Of a stretch of DNA of 64,000 nt, positions 1 through 11,189 are shown in pieces. Every line of letters starts with the position of its first letter. Position 1 is the stretch's first letter. The notes beneath the pieces were generated by a model. The model had not been told where the DNA came from. It saw only the letters and a list, made by a program, of their open reading frames with translations, and did no database searches. A program made the position numbers and the translations under genes. Origin of the DNA: Bubalus kerabau (lineage: Eukaryota > Chordata > Mammalia > Artiodactyla > Bovidae); the NCBI RefSeq assembly GCF_029407905.1, contig NC_073624.1:109492001-109556000 (forward strand). Reading direction: 5' to 3'.

Positions 1-61
1 GACCCTCACCTAGCCGTCTCTCCTTCGAATACCCTGGATCAGCCGGGGCTGGTCCCCGGCA
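1..61. other. GC-rich, CpG-bearing fragment; possible LTR end
   Basis: This stretch is much richer in G+C and CpG than the AT-rich DNA that follows. It contains a 7-bp stem with a 5-nt loop (GCCGGGG at 42-48, CCCCGGC at 54-60). The composition and the terminal CA at about position 61 resemble the U5 end of an endogenous retroviral LTR. Only the end is inside the window, so the identity is a guess. Confidence 0.25.
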
Positions 62-737
62 GATAGCCACATTTATTCCCTGCTGATTTCCTTAACTGGG
101 TTGTCTAGACTTTCCAGTGATTCTTCCCATGATTCTTCCTTTTCTAAATTAAGTTGAAAACACTTCTGTTACTAAGAATCTGATTGAAACAGCCAAATCA
201 ACCAGGAGAATTCTGAGCTGTTATAGTTACTATGCATTTTCAAATCTTTTCCATGACTGCAAATATGTTTTATAAGGCAGTGATGTCAAATGGAATGATT
301 GTACATAGTAGGTGCTAAAAAAAAGCAGCCATTCAATGAATAATATATTTTCTCATTAGGGAAGCTTGATACCCACTAGCTATTGCATGACCAAGTCTGT
401 CATACATCTTTATCATGACAGAGGGGAAGATTAGGAACAGAGAACCTGGAAACAGCTAGAAAAACTCACTGTGTATTTAAAAACGAGGTTTTAAAAAAAG
501 AACCAGAATTTGAAGATTTAGGAATGTCCATGGAAAAACCATGAAAACAAAATGCCCCTGTAAGTAACATGTTATGTGTTAGAAAGATTGTGGGAATGAA
601 TAATAGCTGAGAAAATCAAAACAGCCAGTTTTTCAAGTTATGGTTCTGTGATTAGTTAGAATGTTCATTAAATACACCTTTCCAACTTGCCAGAGTATTA
701 TCTCCTTGTAAATGCCCACTGAAATATAGTTATCCCC

Positions 738-740
<3 letters not shown>
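62..740. other. unassigned AT-rich DNA
   Basis: No coding signal or clear repeat is recognised. A short stretch near 285-345 resembles the tail of an L2/MIR element (GTACATAGTAGGTGCT), but it is too short to call. Confidence 0.5.

Positions 741-789
<49 letters not shown>
741..789. repeat. (TA)n microsatellite
   Basis: An uninterrupted alternating AT tract of about 49 bp is followed by a T-run and a C-run. Length variation between individuals is expected. Open frames read through it code only for alternating Ile/Tyr and are not genes. Confidence 0.95.
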
Positions 790-792
<3 letters not shown>

Positions 793-1689
793 TTTTTCCC
801 CCCCTTGGGAGAATCTTGCCTGGCTCTCAGCAATGCTCTTTTTCAGATGTATCTGTTCTCAGTCTGTTTTTGAAATGTTATGGTTCAATGTCTAATCAAA
901 GTTTGTGTTTGTCAGGTCATTTTTATTTTTAAGCTTAACCTTTCAAAGTAAGAATGTCAGGGCATTTCCATTTTTAACTTATTTTAAGGTTCACAAACTA
1001 TTGAGAGTTTTTGGAATTTTTTTTGTCCTTAGAGAGTTTATTTTTAATTTACATATAGCTTTATTTCCCAAAAAAATTGGACAGCATATCTCTCAGTAGT
1101 TAGCCAAATGAAATCAAGAAATTCATGTATTCATTCCTTTCCCCTTCAGAGATTTCTCCCTCAAAGACTACACCAAAAAATGGTGTAAATAGCTAATGTG
1201 GAGTCCAAAGACACTACTATTGCCATTAGAGAAGAAAACTAGATTTTAAGGCACAAGTCAATTGAAGGTATAAATATAGAAATTAAAAATACATTTGTGT
1301 TTTACTTTGTTAATATCACATTATGAACCCAATCCAATGACTATATTACCTTGATAGAGTAGCATATACTTACTTGTCTTAAATAATCTATATTGCCACT
1401 ATTTTCTTCGTTCAAAATTAATAGTTCCCTTTCTTCTCTCCTTCTGAGTTCTTTTCTTTCTTAATAATTCAGATAAAGAGCCATTAGACAGTCCCAATCA
1501 AGAAAGGAGAGCCTGGCAGGGGTTGATATCATGGAAACTTCCAAGTGGGGCAGCAGCTTACTGGGATTGGAAAATTTAACAAATTTAAATTGAGCTTTCT
1601 CACTGAAAGAGGAAGAAATTGTAAACATGAAAAAAAAATGGAAATCTAGATGATAAATATATATGGTCTAGCTCTGAAGAGTCAGAGAG
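790..1689. other. unassigned AT-rich DNA
   Basis: No repeat family, RNA gene or coding frame is recognised in this stretch. The small open frames have no domain and no coding composition. Confidence 0.5.
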
Positions 1690-2638
1690 TCTGGGAACAG
1701 TGATACTCCAACAGCAATCAGCACACACTCACTAAGACCTACTGTGGCTCCTTCGATTAAAGAACCAATTCTAGAGGTAGAGCGAGAAAATCACAGAATA
1801 AGCCTAGAAAATGTTGTTCCAGCAATTATGGAAATGCACAAAGGGGGATGGAATCATATAAGAAAGACACAGAAGCTAACTTGGCCCCACTGGCATAATC
1901 TGGGACATTTTGTATCAAAAGACTTAGTAACAAAACATATAAGAATAAGAATGGAATAAGAATCCATAACCCCACACTGAAATAAATAAATAATAACAAA
2001 GATTTCCATACAGTAAATGACAACACATAAATGCAGAGGAAATGAAATTTGAAAATTACCACTTGTCAACCATAATCATAATAATTAATTCAGGCAAAAA
2101 ACATCCACAAAACTAGTGGGTGAAAGTTAAATGAAGAGTGGGATATTTATGTAGTGTAAAGTATCTCCCCACAAAATATATACTAATTATAAAAGAGAAA
2201 ACAGTAGCTTTACAGTGGAAAAGTCTAGAAGACATCATCTTACTCAAGTGATCAAGGTGAAGGTTACCAATGATGGGACAAAGCAACCCAAAGATGATGT
2301 TTTACAGGGGAACGGGCACAGAATCACTACTATGACATTCATTTTCCTCTAAGAAGAGGAAACACCAGACCATGCCAAATTCTACAAAAGAACCAGCCTG
2401 TAACTTTCAAGTATCTTAAGGTCACGAAGGACAAGGAATGAATGAAGAACAGTTCCAGATAAGACAACTACATCCAACAGAGGATCCTGAATTAGATTCT
2501 TTTCCTGTAAAAGACCTTGTAACAGTGGGTGGATTTGTTTTATATAAAAAAGATTTTTATGGGATTTTCTGTAGTGTCCTTAGAACTTTTCTGTAAGTTT
2601 GAAATTATTTCAAAATATAAAGTAAAAAAAAAAAAAAA
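1690..2638 (+). mobile_element. ancient L1 (L1M-type) 3' end
   Basis: The segment ends in the sequence typical of old mammalian L1 3' UTRs: a stretch like ACTTTTCTGTAAGTTTGAA, then an ATTATTTCAAAATA motif, then an A-run at about 2623-2638. Upstream text (GAAGCTAACTTGGCC and the block around 2400-2480) also looks like an L1M 3' UTR. There is no coding capacity. The left boundary is approximate and the subfamily cannot be named. Confidence 0.5.
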
Positions 2639-3599
2639 CAAACAAACATACAAAGTCCAACTTCATCACATTTTTGACAAGGAAGCAAAGGCAAAATGTC
2701 TGCCAGTGTCAAAAAGCTAATGAGCATCTGAGCAGGTGCTCCAATTCCAAATCACCATTGCAGTCTTCTTTCCACTTGACTCTCTGTCCTCACCTACAAG
2801 GAATATCATCCCATAAGGTCAGGGTTTTTTGTGTGTGTACACTGCTGAATCCAGGTGCCTATAACTGTGGTGGACTCCCATTCAGTGATCACAATTACTC
2901 TTTGCATTACTGTACTTTATTCTGGAGTACTTTTGACTATAAGCAATGCTTTTAATCTCCATTTCCAAACTGTTATTTCTGATCATAATCAAGCGATAAG
3001 GAAAATGTTCAGTGCTGCTCGCAGTCTATGCAACCTCTGAAAATTAAAAAAAAAAAAAAATTTCCAGTGTTTTTCAGGAGGCAAAGTAGATCATGTAAAC
3101 AGCAAAATAACCTACTGAGTTTTTTCTATTCTCACTCACACCTCTAAAGGTTGTGCCAGTCCATTCATGCACTCAATAAATGTCACTCTTTGCTCTTTAT
3201 AAACTGCTGTGGCCTCCAAGAGTGAGTCTAGACAGGTTAGTTTTCTCATTCCTTCTAGGAGAATAATATTGAACATTCACAGATACTTATAAATGCTTTA
3301 TGTTAACTCTTAAGTAACTATAAAACCAAAACAAATTCATAAATCAAGCATGGAAAAGGCCACATAACCTTTAAAATTCAGGTGATGATATCATTTAATG
3401 TCATGGATCATGTAGTATTTCTGACACTACATCATCAATTTTGAGTTTTCAAGTAGAAAGGTGTATTTATGAGTTTAATTTGTCACCCATCAACCTGATT
3501 CTTTACTTTTGGGCAAGAGAGATCATCTATCCAAAATACAAATACCTCCTAATGAAAATTTTTCAGTTGAACATTTATGGCTGACAATGGTAATCTACT
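2639..3599. other. mostly unassigned, with a short L2/MIR-like 3' tail
   Basis: The part at about 2800-2880 (CATAAGGTCAGGGTTTTTTGTG, then a block like TACACTGCTGAATCCAGGTG) resembles the shared 3' tail of L2. Near 3170-3185, ACTCAATAAATG is also L2-like. An A-run lies at 3046-3060. The rest is unassigned. Confidence 0.35.
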
Positions 3600-3680
3600 G
3601 CTTAATTCACTCATTCAACAAATATTTATTGCATGTCAGTCACTCTTTTAGTTAATGAAACCATTGCCAAAATAGTACAT
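3600..3680 (-). mobile_element. L2 LINE 3' end fragment
   Basis: ATTCAACAAATATTTATTGC is the reverse complement of the conserved L2 3' terminus. It is followed by weakly similar sequence. It is a very old, short remnant. Confidence 0.4.
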
Positions 3681-4629
3681 ACAGAAATGGAATTGGATAA
3701 GACAGCTGCTGAAAGGCTGAGTAGGCTACTGTCACGGGCTCTTTTTGAGTAGTGTGCCTATAGCACTCACTACTCTCATCAAATTATTATAGAAACTATT
3801 GACACAGTGCTTCCTAAAGTCAATTCATTTCATTTTGGGGGAATTCTATTCTAAGCTCCTCAAACAAATCAAATCCTTAGCTGCCATGACATTCAGTTAT
3901 ATTTCAGACTTAATTATGGTATACGTATGGTATAAAGTATGAATATATCTTATCCATACTTTAAGTTTTAGTATTTTAACACAGGGCGTAACACATTATT
4001 GATAATAAACACTTATTGAGTTATATAATGAAGTGAATAAAGAAATGCCCGTCTCTTTCCTAGTGCTAATTTCTTAATTGAAGTAGTATATTTAACCAAC
4101 TGAAAGAATATTATCATATGGCTCTCTCTGTCAATGTTTGTAATAATAAGTGAAAAACCACATGGCTATGTAACCACTACTCATGACTTTTAAAAAGTGT
4201 TTGAGGATACAGGAAATTGTAAAGTTTTGCAAATTTATTGGAATTGGAGGGGGATTTTGCATTGGATGGAATTGCTAATTTAAAACGACCCTTTCCATGA
4301 TTTATCCAACTTGCCTTTTCCCTGGATGCCAAAAAGTACACAAAACAATCATTTTAGAGAGAGCAGCATGTTCAGATAAAAGGACTCGTAAAACCTTAAC
4401 ACAATTTAAATTATAAGGAAAACAGTAACAGATGATATTTTAAAGTCTAAAATAAACAGTTGCCCACAGTTTGGAGAAAAACATGATTTCAGAAATATAT
4501 TATGTATTTCACATGAACAAATCAATTATCCATGTATATGTATCATAAGACAAGTAAAGGATTCTATTATATCCTGATGACTCACTTCACTAAAAGGAAA
4601 ACAGCTTCCAGAAGAAGTTATTTTCTTAA
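3681..4629. other. unassigned AT-rich DNA
   Basis: No gene, RNA or repeat family is recognised, apart from a weak L2/MIR-like tail near 3985-4035. Confidence 0.5.
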
Positions 4630-4640
4630 AAAGAATAGTC

Positions 4641-4814
4641 CCTGAACAACAAAGTCCTACTGTATACCACAGAGAACTATATTCAATATTCTGTGATAAA
4701 CCATAAAGAAAGAATATTTAAAAAGAATGTATATGTTTGTATAAGAATCACTTTGCTGTGCAGCAGAAATTAAACAATGTAATTAACTATACTTCAAGTA
4801 AGAAAAAGAAAAAA
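4641..4814 (+). mobile_element. 5'-truncated artiodactyl L1 3' end with TSD
   Basis: The sequence matches the 3' UTR of artiodactyl-lineage L1. Recognisable blocks include ACTGTATACCACAGAGAACT, GTGATAAACCATAA and CACTTTGCTGTGCAGCAGAA, then an A-rich tail. It is flanked by an 11-bp direct repeat with one mismatch (AAAGAATAGTC at 4630-4640, AAAGAAGAGTC at 4815-4825), the expected target-site duplication. The same family appears at 49493-49786. Confidence 0.8.
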
Positions 4815-4890
4815 AAAGAAGAGTCTCACTTTAGGACTCTGTTCTCAGAACCAATGAAGTAGATAAGTCTTCAAAGAATACTAAACATCA

Positions 4891-4930
4891 ATATAAATAT
4901 AAATATAAATATAAATATAAATATAAATAT
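4891..4930. repeat. (ATAAAT)n short tandem repeat
   Basis: About six to seven copies of a 6-bp unit (ATATAA/ATAAAT) in tandem. Confidence 0.9.
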
Positions 4931-5370
4931 CCAGTTTGTATATGAAAAGGGTTGTACTCCAATTTCTCCAGTTTGGTGACCAAACACGTTACCTGAGGTT
5001 TCTATATTTCTTCAGAGTATTGGGGTAGGGATGGGGTAGGGGTGCGGGATGGTAGGGAGAGTTTTACTTACAGTGGGAATAAAGAAACTTCCAAGATGAA
5101 ACTATAAATTTGCACTTTATCTATCCCCATGTGTTTTTCCAAGTATCAACTCCCATGATACCAACCTGTAAGAGTTCACTTTAGATGGACACTATATTTT
5201 GATGATCAAAGCATAGGATTTCTCTTTTCCTCCCTGATGTTGTTATTTACAAGTAGTGAAGTTAGGGTAGGAGAGGAGTCATTTTTCATGTTTGTTGTAT
5301 TTGAAACACCAATACGGACTTTAATAAAAAATTTAGAAGTCAAAGGCATGTTTCTCTTTTCTCTTTATGA
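4931..5370. other. unassigned DNA
   Basis: No recognised feature apart from a G-rich simple stretch near 5023-5058. Confidence 0.5.
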
Positions 5371-5853
5371 TCAGTTCAGTTCAGTCGCTCAGTCGTGTCA
5401 GACTCTTTGTGAGCCCATGAATCACAGCACACCAGGCCTCCCTGTCCATCACCAACTCCCAAAGTTCACTCAGACTCACGTCCATCGAGTCAGTGATGCC
5501 ATCCAGCCATTTCATCCTCTGTTATCCCCTTCTCCTCCTGCTTCTCTCTCTCCCAGCTCCCAGCTTCCTCTCAGCTTCCTCTCGCTCCCAGCATCAGAGT
5601 CTTTTCCAAGGAGTCAACTCTTCGCATGAGGTGGCCAAAGTACTGGAGTTTCAGCTTTAGCATCATTCCTTCCAAAGAACACCCAGGGCTGATCTTCAGA
5701 ATGGACTGGTTGGATCTCCTTGCAGTCCAAGGGACTCTCAAGAGTCTTCTCCAACACCACAGTTCAAAAGCATCAATTCTTCAGTGCTCAGCCTTCTTCA
5801 CAGTCCAACTCTCACATCCATACATGACCACAGGAAAAACCATAGCCTTGACT
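5371..5853 (-). mobile_element. BovB (RTE) LINE, 3' end, 5'-truncated
   Basis: Reading the plus strand, it opens with TCAGTTCAGTTCAGTCGCTC, the reverse complement of the BovB 3' terminus. It continues through the conserved 3' coding and UTR region to CATAGCCTTGACT, where it stops abruptly and directly abuts a BOV-A2 SINE in the same orientation. It covers the last roughly 480 bp of the element. The open frames here are antisense to the old BovB C-terminus and mean nothing. Confidence 0.92.
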
Positions 5854-6112
5854 GCTGGTGCTGCTGCTAAGTCGCTTCAGTCGTGTCTGACTCTGTGTGA
5901 CCCCATAGATGGCAGCCCACCAGGCTCCCCTGTCCCTGGGATTCTCCAGGCAAGAACACTGGAGTGGGTTGCCATTTCCTTCTCTGATGCATGAAAGTGA
6001 AAGTGAAGTTGCTCAATCGAGTCCAACTCATAGTGACCCCATGAACTGCAGCCTACCAGGCTCCTCCGTCCATGGGATTTTCCAGGCTACAGCACTGGAA
6101 TGGGGTGCCATA
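5854..6112 (-). mobile_element. BOV-A2 SINE
   Basis: This is the reverse complement of the two-unit BOV-A2 SINE. The CTG-repeat tail is at the left (GCTGGTGCTGCTGCTAAG). Two related units follow, each with a TCCAGGC motif and a CCAT-rich block, separated by a CATGAAAGTGAAAGTGAAGT linker. The last roughly 10 bp of the head are missing. It is fused directly to the truncated BovB at 5853/5854. Confidence 0.92.
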
Positions 6113-6304
6113 TGTAATTAAAACAGTTTCTTTTTTTAACTCATAGGATGATAGAATAATAGAATCATCCCAGCCCTTTGACTTGTCACAGGAATTTAAC
6201 TAAACCAACAATTTGCTTATCCATTTGCTTCCTTCTCTCTGTTAGGCTTCTCTCTCTTTCATTTGTACTTTTATAGCCTTATTCTACTGTATTCTCTTAA
6301 GCTT

Positions 6305-6336
6305 TGTGTGCATGCGTGTGTGTGTGTGTGTGTGTA
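6305..6336. repeat. (GT)n microsatellite
   Basis: GT dinucleotide repeat interrupted once by CATGC. Confidence 0.9.
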
Positions 6337-6357
6337 TTTTAAGCTTTACTGAGGTAT

Positions 6358-6571
6358 GTGCTGTGCTTAGTTGCTCAGTCATGTCCAACTCTTTGCAGCC
6401 CCATGGACTGTATGTAGCCTGCTAGACTCCTCTGTCCATGGGATTCTCCAGGCAAGAATATTGGAGTGGGTTGCCCTGCCTTCCTCCAGTGGATCTTCCC
6501 ACCCCAGGGATTGAACCCAGGTCTTCCACATTGCAGCCAGATTCTTTACTGTCTGAGCCACCAGGGAAGCC
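6358..6571 (-). mobile_element. Bov-tA SINE with TSD
   Basis: The plus strand shows the reverse complement of Bov-tA. The BovB-like tail comes first (TTAGTTGCTCAGTCATGTCC), and the tRNA-Glu-like head is at the right (GAACCCAGGTCTTCC, then GAGCCACCAGGGAAGCC). The internal RNA polymerase III B-box equivalent is GGTTCAATCCC on the minus strand. A 14-bp TSD with one mismatch flanks it (CTTTACTGAGGTAT at 6344-6357, CTTTATTGAGGTAT at 6572-6585). Confidence 0.95.
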
Positions 6572-6682
6572 CTTTATTGAGGTATAATTGACAAATAAAA
6601 TATTACTGTTGTATTCTCTCTACAAACATACCCAAGCGATTTTTAGGAGTAGTGAGATGTAAAAAATAAAAAATCACTTTTA

Positions 6683-6986
6683 GGGCCTCCCTGGTGGCTC
6701 AGTGGTAAAGAATCTGCCCTCTAATGCAAGAGACACGAGGTCGATCCCCAATCCTGGAGGATCTCACATGCCGCAGAGTAACGAGACCTATGTGCCACAG
6801 CTACTGAGACTCTGCTCTAGAGCCCAGGAGCTACAACTCCTGAAGCCCATACCCCCTAAACCCCATACTCCACAAGAGAAGTCACTGCAAAGAGAAGACT
6901 GCCCACCACAACTGGAGAGTAGCCCATGGTCGCTGCAAGAAAATGAAACAACAAAGACCCAGCACGGCCAAAAAGAAATAAATATT
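6683..6986 (+). mobile_element. CHR-2-type cetartiodactyl SINE
   Basis: A tRNA-derived head (GGCCTCCCTGGTGGCTCAGT, with a degenerate B box at about 6737) is followed by the CHR-2 body. The body has repeated CACAACTACTGAGCC-like units and GAGAAGTCACTGCAA, and it ends in CCAAAAAGAAATAAAT. This family is shared with whales and hippos, so it predates ruminants. The open frame at 6702-7004 is a chance reading of the SINE. Confidence 0.85.
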
Positions 6987-8369
6987 ATTTTAAAATCATG
7001 TTGAAACTATTTTTTGAAAAATGCATTTACGTGTTTACAAAAGCACATTTATTAAGCTTCTGTTGTATGTCAACTATACTCTTACATTTCTGCTTCCTCT
7101 CTCAAAAAATAGGAAACTTTATAACAATTTTAATCTGAATATTAATTTAAATCATAAAATTATATAAATATATAAAATCATTTTCACTACCACAAAAGGG
7201 AATTATACGGTACAACAAGATCATTTAGTAGCACCTTGGAAATGTTTAAAGTTTAAATAGGACAGAAGAGAATCAAATAACACCATTTCCCTTATTAGAA
7301 TATTTTAGAGCACTGTTCATTCAACCAATTGCCAGATTAGGTCAATTCTGTATATTTTCCATATGTACTTTTTAATTTCAATCTCTTATTTACTTAAATT
7401 CAGGTTCTTACTGAGATCAACACAATAACTAACCTAAATGGTTTCTGAATATATTTCAATTAATTTCTACCAGAGTTACTATCACTGAAAGTGCTACTTT
7501 TATAAAGTACAAATTTGACCGTAACACGGAAGAAATAAATGGCTATGAACTGACAATTTTTGAAGCTGAGTAACATGAAAATGAATGCTCAATATGATAT
7601 AATCAGGATTTGTATATATGAAACTTTTCATAAAAATAAGTGCAAAATAGCCTTACATGATAACTATGGGATGCAACAATTTCATATTACCTTTTTTTTT
7701 TCAGATATATGTATGTTAAAAGTTTTGCCTAAAGTCAAACAGAATCATGTATTTTATATCCTGGTTTAGATTTCTTACATAATATTCATTCACATAAATA
7801 AATTTCAACCTCTTCCTGGAGAAAAAATTAATCATGAAGGGAAAAGAGGAATAAGAACAAATAAGCAAAATAAGAAACCAAGATGGAGTTTCTATTTCTA
7901 CTGCAGCCCATGTGAATCATAAAATGAATTATTTAACCTTTGAGAACAATCTCCCTATGCATCAAATTACAATTATTATTTAGTCTAAACACCACTGAAA
8001 ATTCTTCCTACAGTCCTGTCATTATGTAAGTGCAACCTGCAGTTAAGTAAAAGTGGAACACAATTTGGTAAAACAAACTAAGCAAAACCTTGCAAATTGG
8101 CAAGTGTTCAGAAGATGACTAAAAAATATTAGGAAGAAAAACCCAAAACTGGTAATTTTACTCAAATAGCACAAGTCATCTACCTACAAGAACATAAATA
8201 TTGCTCTTAGTCTTGATAAACCTTCCATGATCCTTCATTAGGCTGGTTTTGATGACCTTAGAATCAATAAATGATCCTGTGAGATCACTGAAGACAGTCA
8301 CTAAAATCAATGAACTTTCATTTTAGTCCTGCCTTGCCTCTAATCCCCCTTCAACTAATAAGAGCATCT
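6987..8369. other. unassigned AT-rich DNA
   Basis: I recognise no gene, RNA or repeat family in this stretch. Several short A/T-rich runs occur. Confidence 0.5.
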
Positions 8370-8815
8370 CAAATTTCCTTCAAAATTTCCCACCCCAAAT
8401 TTTGGCTCATGAAATTCAGATTGGATCAATACAACACCTTCTTGATGTAAGTTTAACCAATCAGTGAATCACATTCCACTGGTTCCAGCAATCAGTTCAG
8501 GGACATTTTCCCCAAGTCATCCTAAGATTCGTGTAGCATCTATTGGGAAAGAGAATGTTTCTTTCCACCAAGGTTAACAAGCTATAAGGGTGTGAGTCAG
8601 AAGTGACTAGAAGCCACTACAGGAAAGGCTTGGGAGGGGCCAGTATTGGGGAAGAGCCACATTGAGGTTATAAAACCTCTCTGAAGAGCCTAAACTCAGC
8701 TGTGCAAGACAACACTCCCCTGGACACTCCTACTACATGAGTCAATAAGCTTGTGAGTGAGTTTGGTTTCCGTCCCTTGTTGACAGAATCTTGATCAATA
8801 AATTGCTTTATGGTT
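8370..8815 (+). mobile_element. ancient mammalian interspersed repeat, LTR-like 3' part
   Basis: The right part (TACATGAGTCAATAAGCTTG, then GAGTTTGGTTTCCGTC and CTTGTTGACAGAATCTTGAT) resembles the AATAAA-containing 3' end of an old mammalian repeat, probably an LTR. The upstream part, around 8460-8640, is weakly compatible with the same family. Boundaries and family name are uncertain. Confidence 0.35.
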
Positions 8816-8839
8816 TACTATGTCTTTGCTTTCTTATCT

Positions 8840-8950
8840 AAAAAACTGGTTATAATAGTTCTGATGAGAAAAGTAAATGAATTAATACATTTAAGGTGTT
8901 AGTCCAAGGCTTGCATATAGGAACTGCTTATTAGTAGTACATGTAATTAC
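8840..8950 (-). mobile_element. MIR SINE fragment
   Basis: Antisense MIR-like text: AAGTAAATGAATTAATACAT, then a block like AGGAACTGCTTATTAGTAG. It is old and diverged. Confidence 0.35.
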
Positions 8951-9440
8951 AATAGTTATTTTAAAATATTTAAATTTTATATACAAAAATAGACAAATGA
9001 TGGCTTTGCCTGTGACACCATCAGTGAGTGTTAAATATTCACTTCATATTTTGAACACACAGAAAAGCATTCCCACAACTTTGCCAAATGTAAAACACAG
9101 TAACTGACTCCAGTAGAATTGCTATTTGTTGAGATTAAATAACTGCATTTTGCTGAAACTAAAGAAATGGTTTCTAATGACCCTGGAAGTTAATTTTATG
9201 AGTGGAGCTTATTTGTTCTTTGCCAGATTTACTGCTATTCCCTTCAATTGTGATAACTGTTCTAATACTCCCATTTAGGACTTTACACACTTGTCACGGT
9301 CTACCAGCTCCTTCACTTCCTCATTTAACCAGTGAACTTCCAAGGTCCCTTCCATAAAATCTCAAGTCCCTCATCCTTATCTCCTGCTATAACACTCACC
9401 TGACAAAACTTCAAACATGGTTAAATATACTTCTTCACCT
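8951..9440. other. unassigned DNA
   Basis: No recognised feature up to the BovB target-site duplication at 9441. Confidence 0.5.
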
Positions 9441-9452
9441 ATTTTATTTGTT

Positions 9453-10297
9453 CAGTTCAGTTCAGTCGCTCAGTTGTGTCCGACTCTTTGCGACCCCATG
9501 AACCGCAGCACGCCAGGCCTCCCTGTCCATCACCAGCACCCAGAGTTCACTCAGACTCACATCCATCGAGTCGGCGATGCCATCCGGCCATCTCATCCTC
9601 TGTCGTCCCCTTCTCCTCCTGCCCCCAATCCCTCCCAGCATCACAGTCTTTTCCAATGAGTCAACTCTTCGCATGAGGTGGCCAAAGTACTAGAGTTTCA
9701 GCTTTAGCATCATTCCTTCCAAAGAAATCCCAGGGCTGATCTCCTTCAGAATGCACTGGCTGGATCTCCTTGCAGTCCAGGGGACTCTGAAGAGTCTGCT
9801 CCAACATCACAGTTCAAAAGCATCAATTCTTCCATGCTCAGCTTTCTTCACAGTCCAACTCTCACATCCATACATGACCACTGGAAAAACCATAGCCTTG
9901 ACTAGATGGACCTTTGTTGGCAAAGTAATGTCTCTGCTTTTCAATATGCTATCTAAGTTGGTCATAACTTTTCTTCCAAGGAATAAGCGTCTTTTAATTT
10001 CATGGCTGCAGTCACCATCTGCAGTGATTTTGGCCCCAAAAAATAAAGTCTGACTTTATTTTCACTGTTTCCCATCTATTTCCCATGAAGTGACGGGACC
10101 AGATGCCATGATCTTCATTTTCTGAATGTTGAGCTTTAAGCCAACTTTTTCACTCTCCACTTTCACTTTCATCAAGAGGCTTTTTAGTTCCTCTTCACTT
10201 TCTGCCATAAAGGTGGTGTCATCTGCATATCTGAGGTTATTGATATTTCTCCCGGCAATCTTGATTCCAGCTTGAGCTTCTTCAGTGAAACTAAGCC
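9453..10297 (-). mobile_element. BovB LINE 3' fragment (~830 bp) with TSD
   Basis: Reverse-complement BovB runs from the 3' terminal CAGTT repeats to TTGATTCCAGCTTGAGCTTC at about 10283. This covers the RT C-terminal half; the antisense of YADD lies near 10230. A 12-bp TSD with one mismatch flanks it (ATTTTATTTGTT at 9441-9452, ATTTTATCTGTT at 10298-10309). Fourteen bases (10284-10297) lie between the truncation point and the right TSD and do not match BovB, so they look like filler added at the 5' junction. Confidence 0.93.
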
Positions 10298-10309
10298 ATT
10301 TTATCTGTT

Positions 10310-10899
10310 ACATGTAGAGATAAACAGCTGAACTGGCTATAGAAAAATACCTTGAAGACTGTGCTGATTGGATTCACTTTATTTTTGTTACATGAAATAC
10401 CAAGTAGACTCTCACCAGTACAAATCATCCTTACATATTTTCTTAGTTACTTAATTATCCCATTCACAACACATACACACACACACAATTTTATACCATC
10501 TATTTTTTTCTTCAATAGTCCATTACCTTTACCCCCTTTTCTCACTCTCAACTTAAGGCCTGGCTTCATGTTTCACCACAAAATAGAAATAATTAGATGA
10601 GAACTTCTTCATTCTCCTAGCATCAAAGATAAAACTTACCTGCCTTTGCATAGAAATAATTAGCCTTTTGTCCTATCACAATGGATGAACTATCCTGGCT
10701 TATGTCTAAGACCAAACTCTTTATGAACTGCATTGATCCCTTGTTGCATACTCATGGCATTTGCTCCTAGTTTTCCTTCCTTTCTCTCTTAAATCCTCAA
10801 AGTTTCCTCATAGTAACATTCCCGTCAGTATATAAACTCCAACACACAAACATCCTGCACTGTAGCGAGAGGGTTGGGAGGGCTGATTCTGGAAAATGC
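10310..10899. other. unassigned DNA with short (AC)n
   Basis: There is a small AC dinucleotide run at about 10475-10487. No gene or repeat family is recognised otherwise. Confidence 0.5.
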
Positions 10900-11105
10900 T
10901 ATTGATTCTGCTTTCCTAGGTTGAATTAACACCTGCACACCTTACTATCTGTGTGACCTTAAGCAATAGATTTAACGTCTTGGTCCTCAAATTTCCACTA
11001 AAACAAAAATAACCATTGTGTCTCCATCCTATAGTTGTTAAGAATATTAAATTAGATGTCTATAGAGCACATAGAAAAATGTCTGGCACATTGATATATG
11101 GCTTT
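10900..11105 (-). mobile_element. MIR SINE
   Basis: Antisense MIR: CTTACTATCTGTGTGACCTT, then AAGCAATAGATTTAACGTCT, then the AATTTCCACTAAAAC region, ending in ATGTCTGGCACATTGATATA. The order of blocks matches the MIR reverse complement. Confidence 0.7.
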
Positions 11106-11189
11106 ATTAAAATAATAGCAATCATGTAAATAAACCCCTTTAACAGTACATCCGCCTCTGGGTATAGATCAGTTTATCTAAAGAACTGT

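Noticed and set aside
633..833. 66-codon antisense open frame with long Ile-Tyr repeats
   Set aside because: It is a translation of the (TA)n microsatellite and has no other content.
5237..6121. Several 70-130-codon open frames
   Set aside because: They are antisense or out-of-frame readings of BovB and BOV-A2; the same peptides recur wherever these repeats occur.
6702..7004. 100-codon open frame
   Set aside because: It lies inside the CHR-2 SINE, with no domain and no coding expectation.
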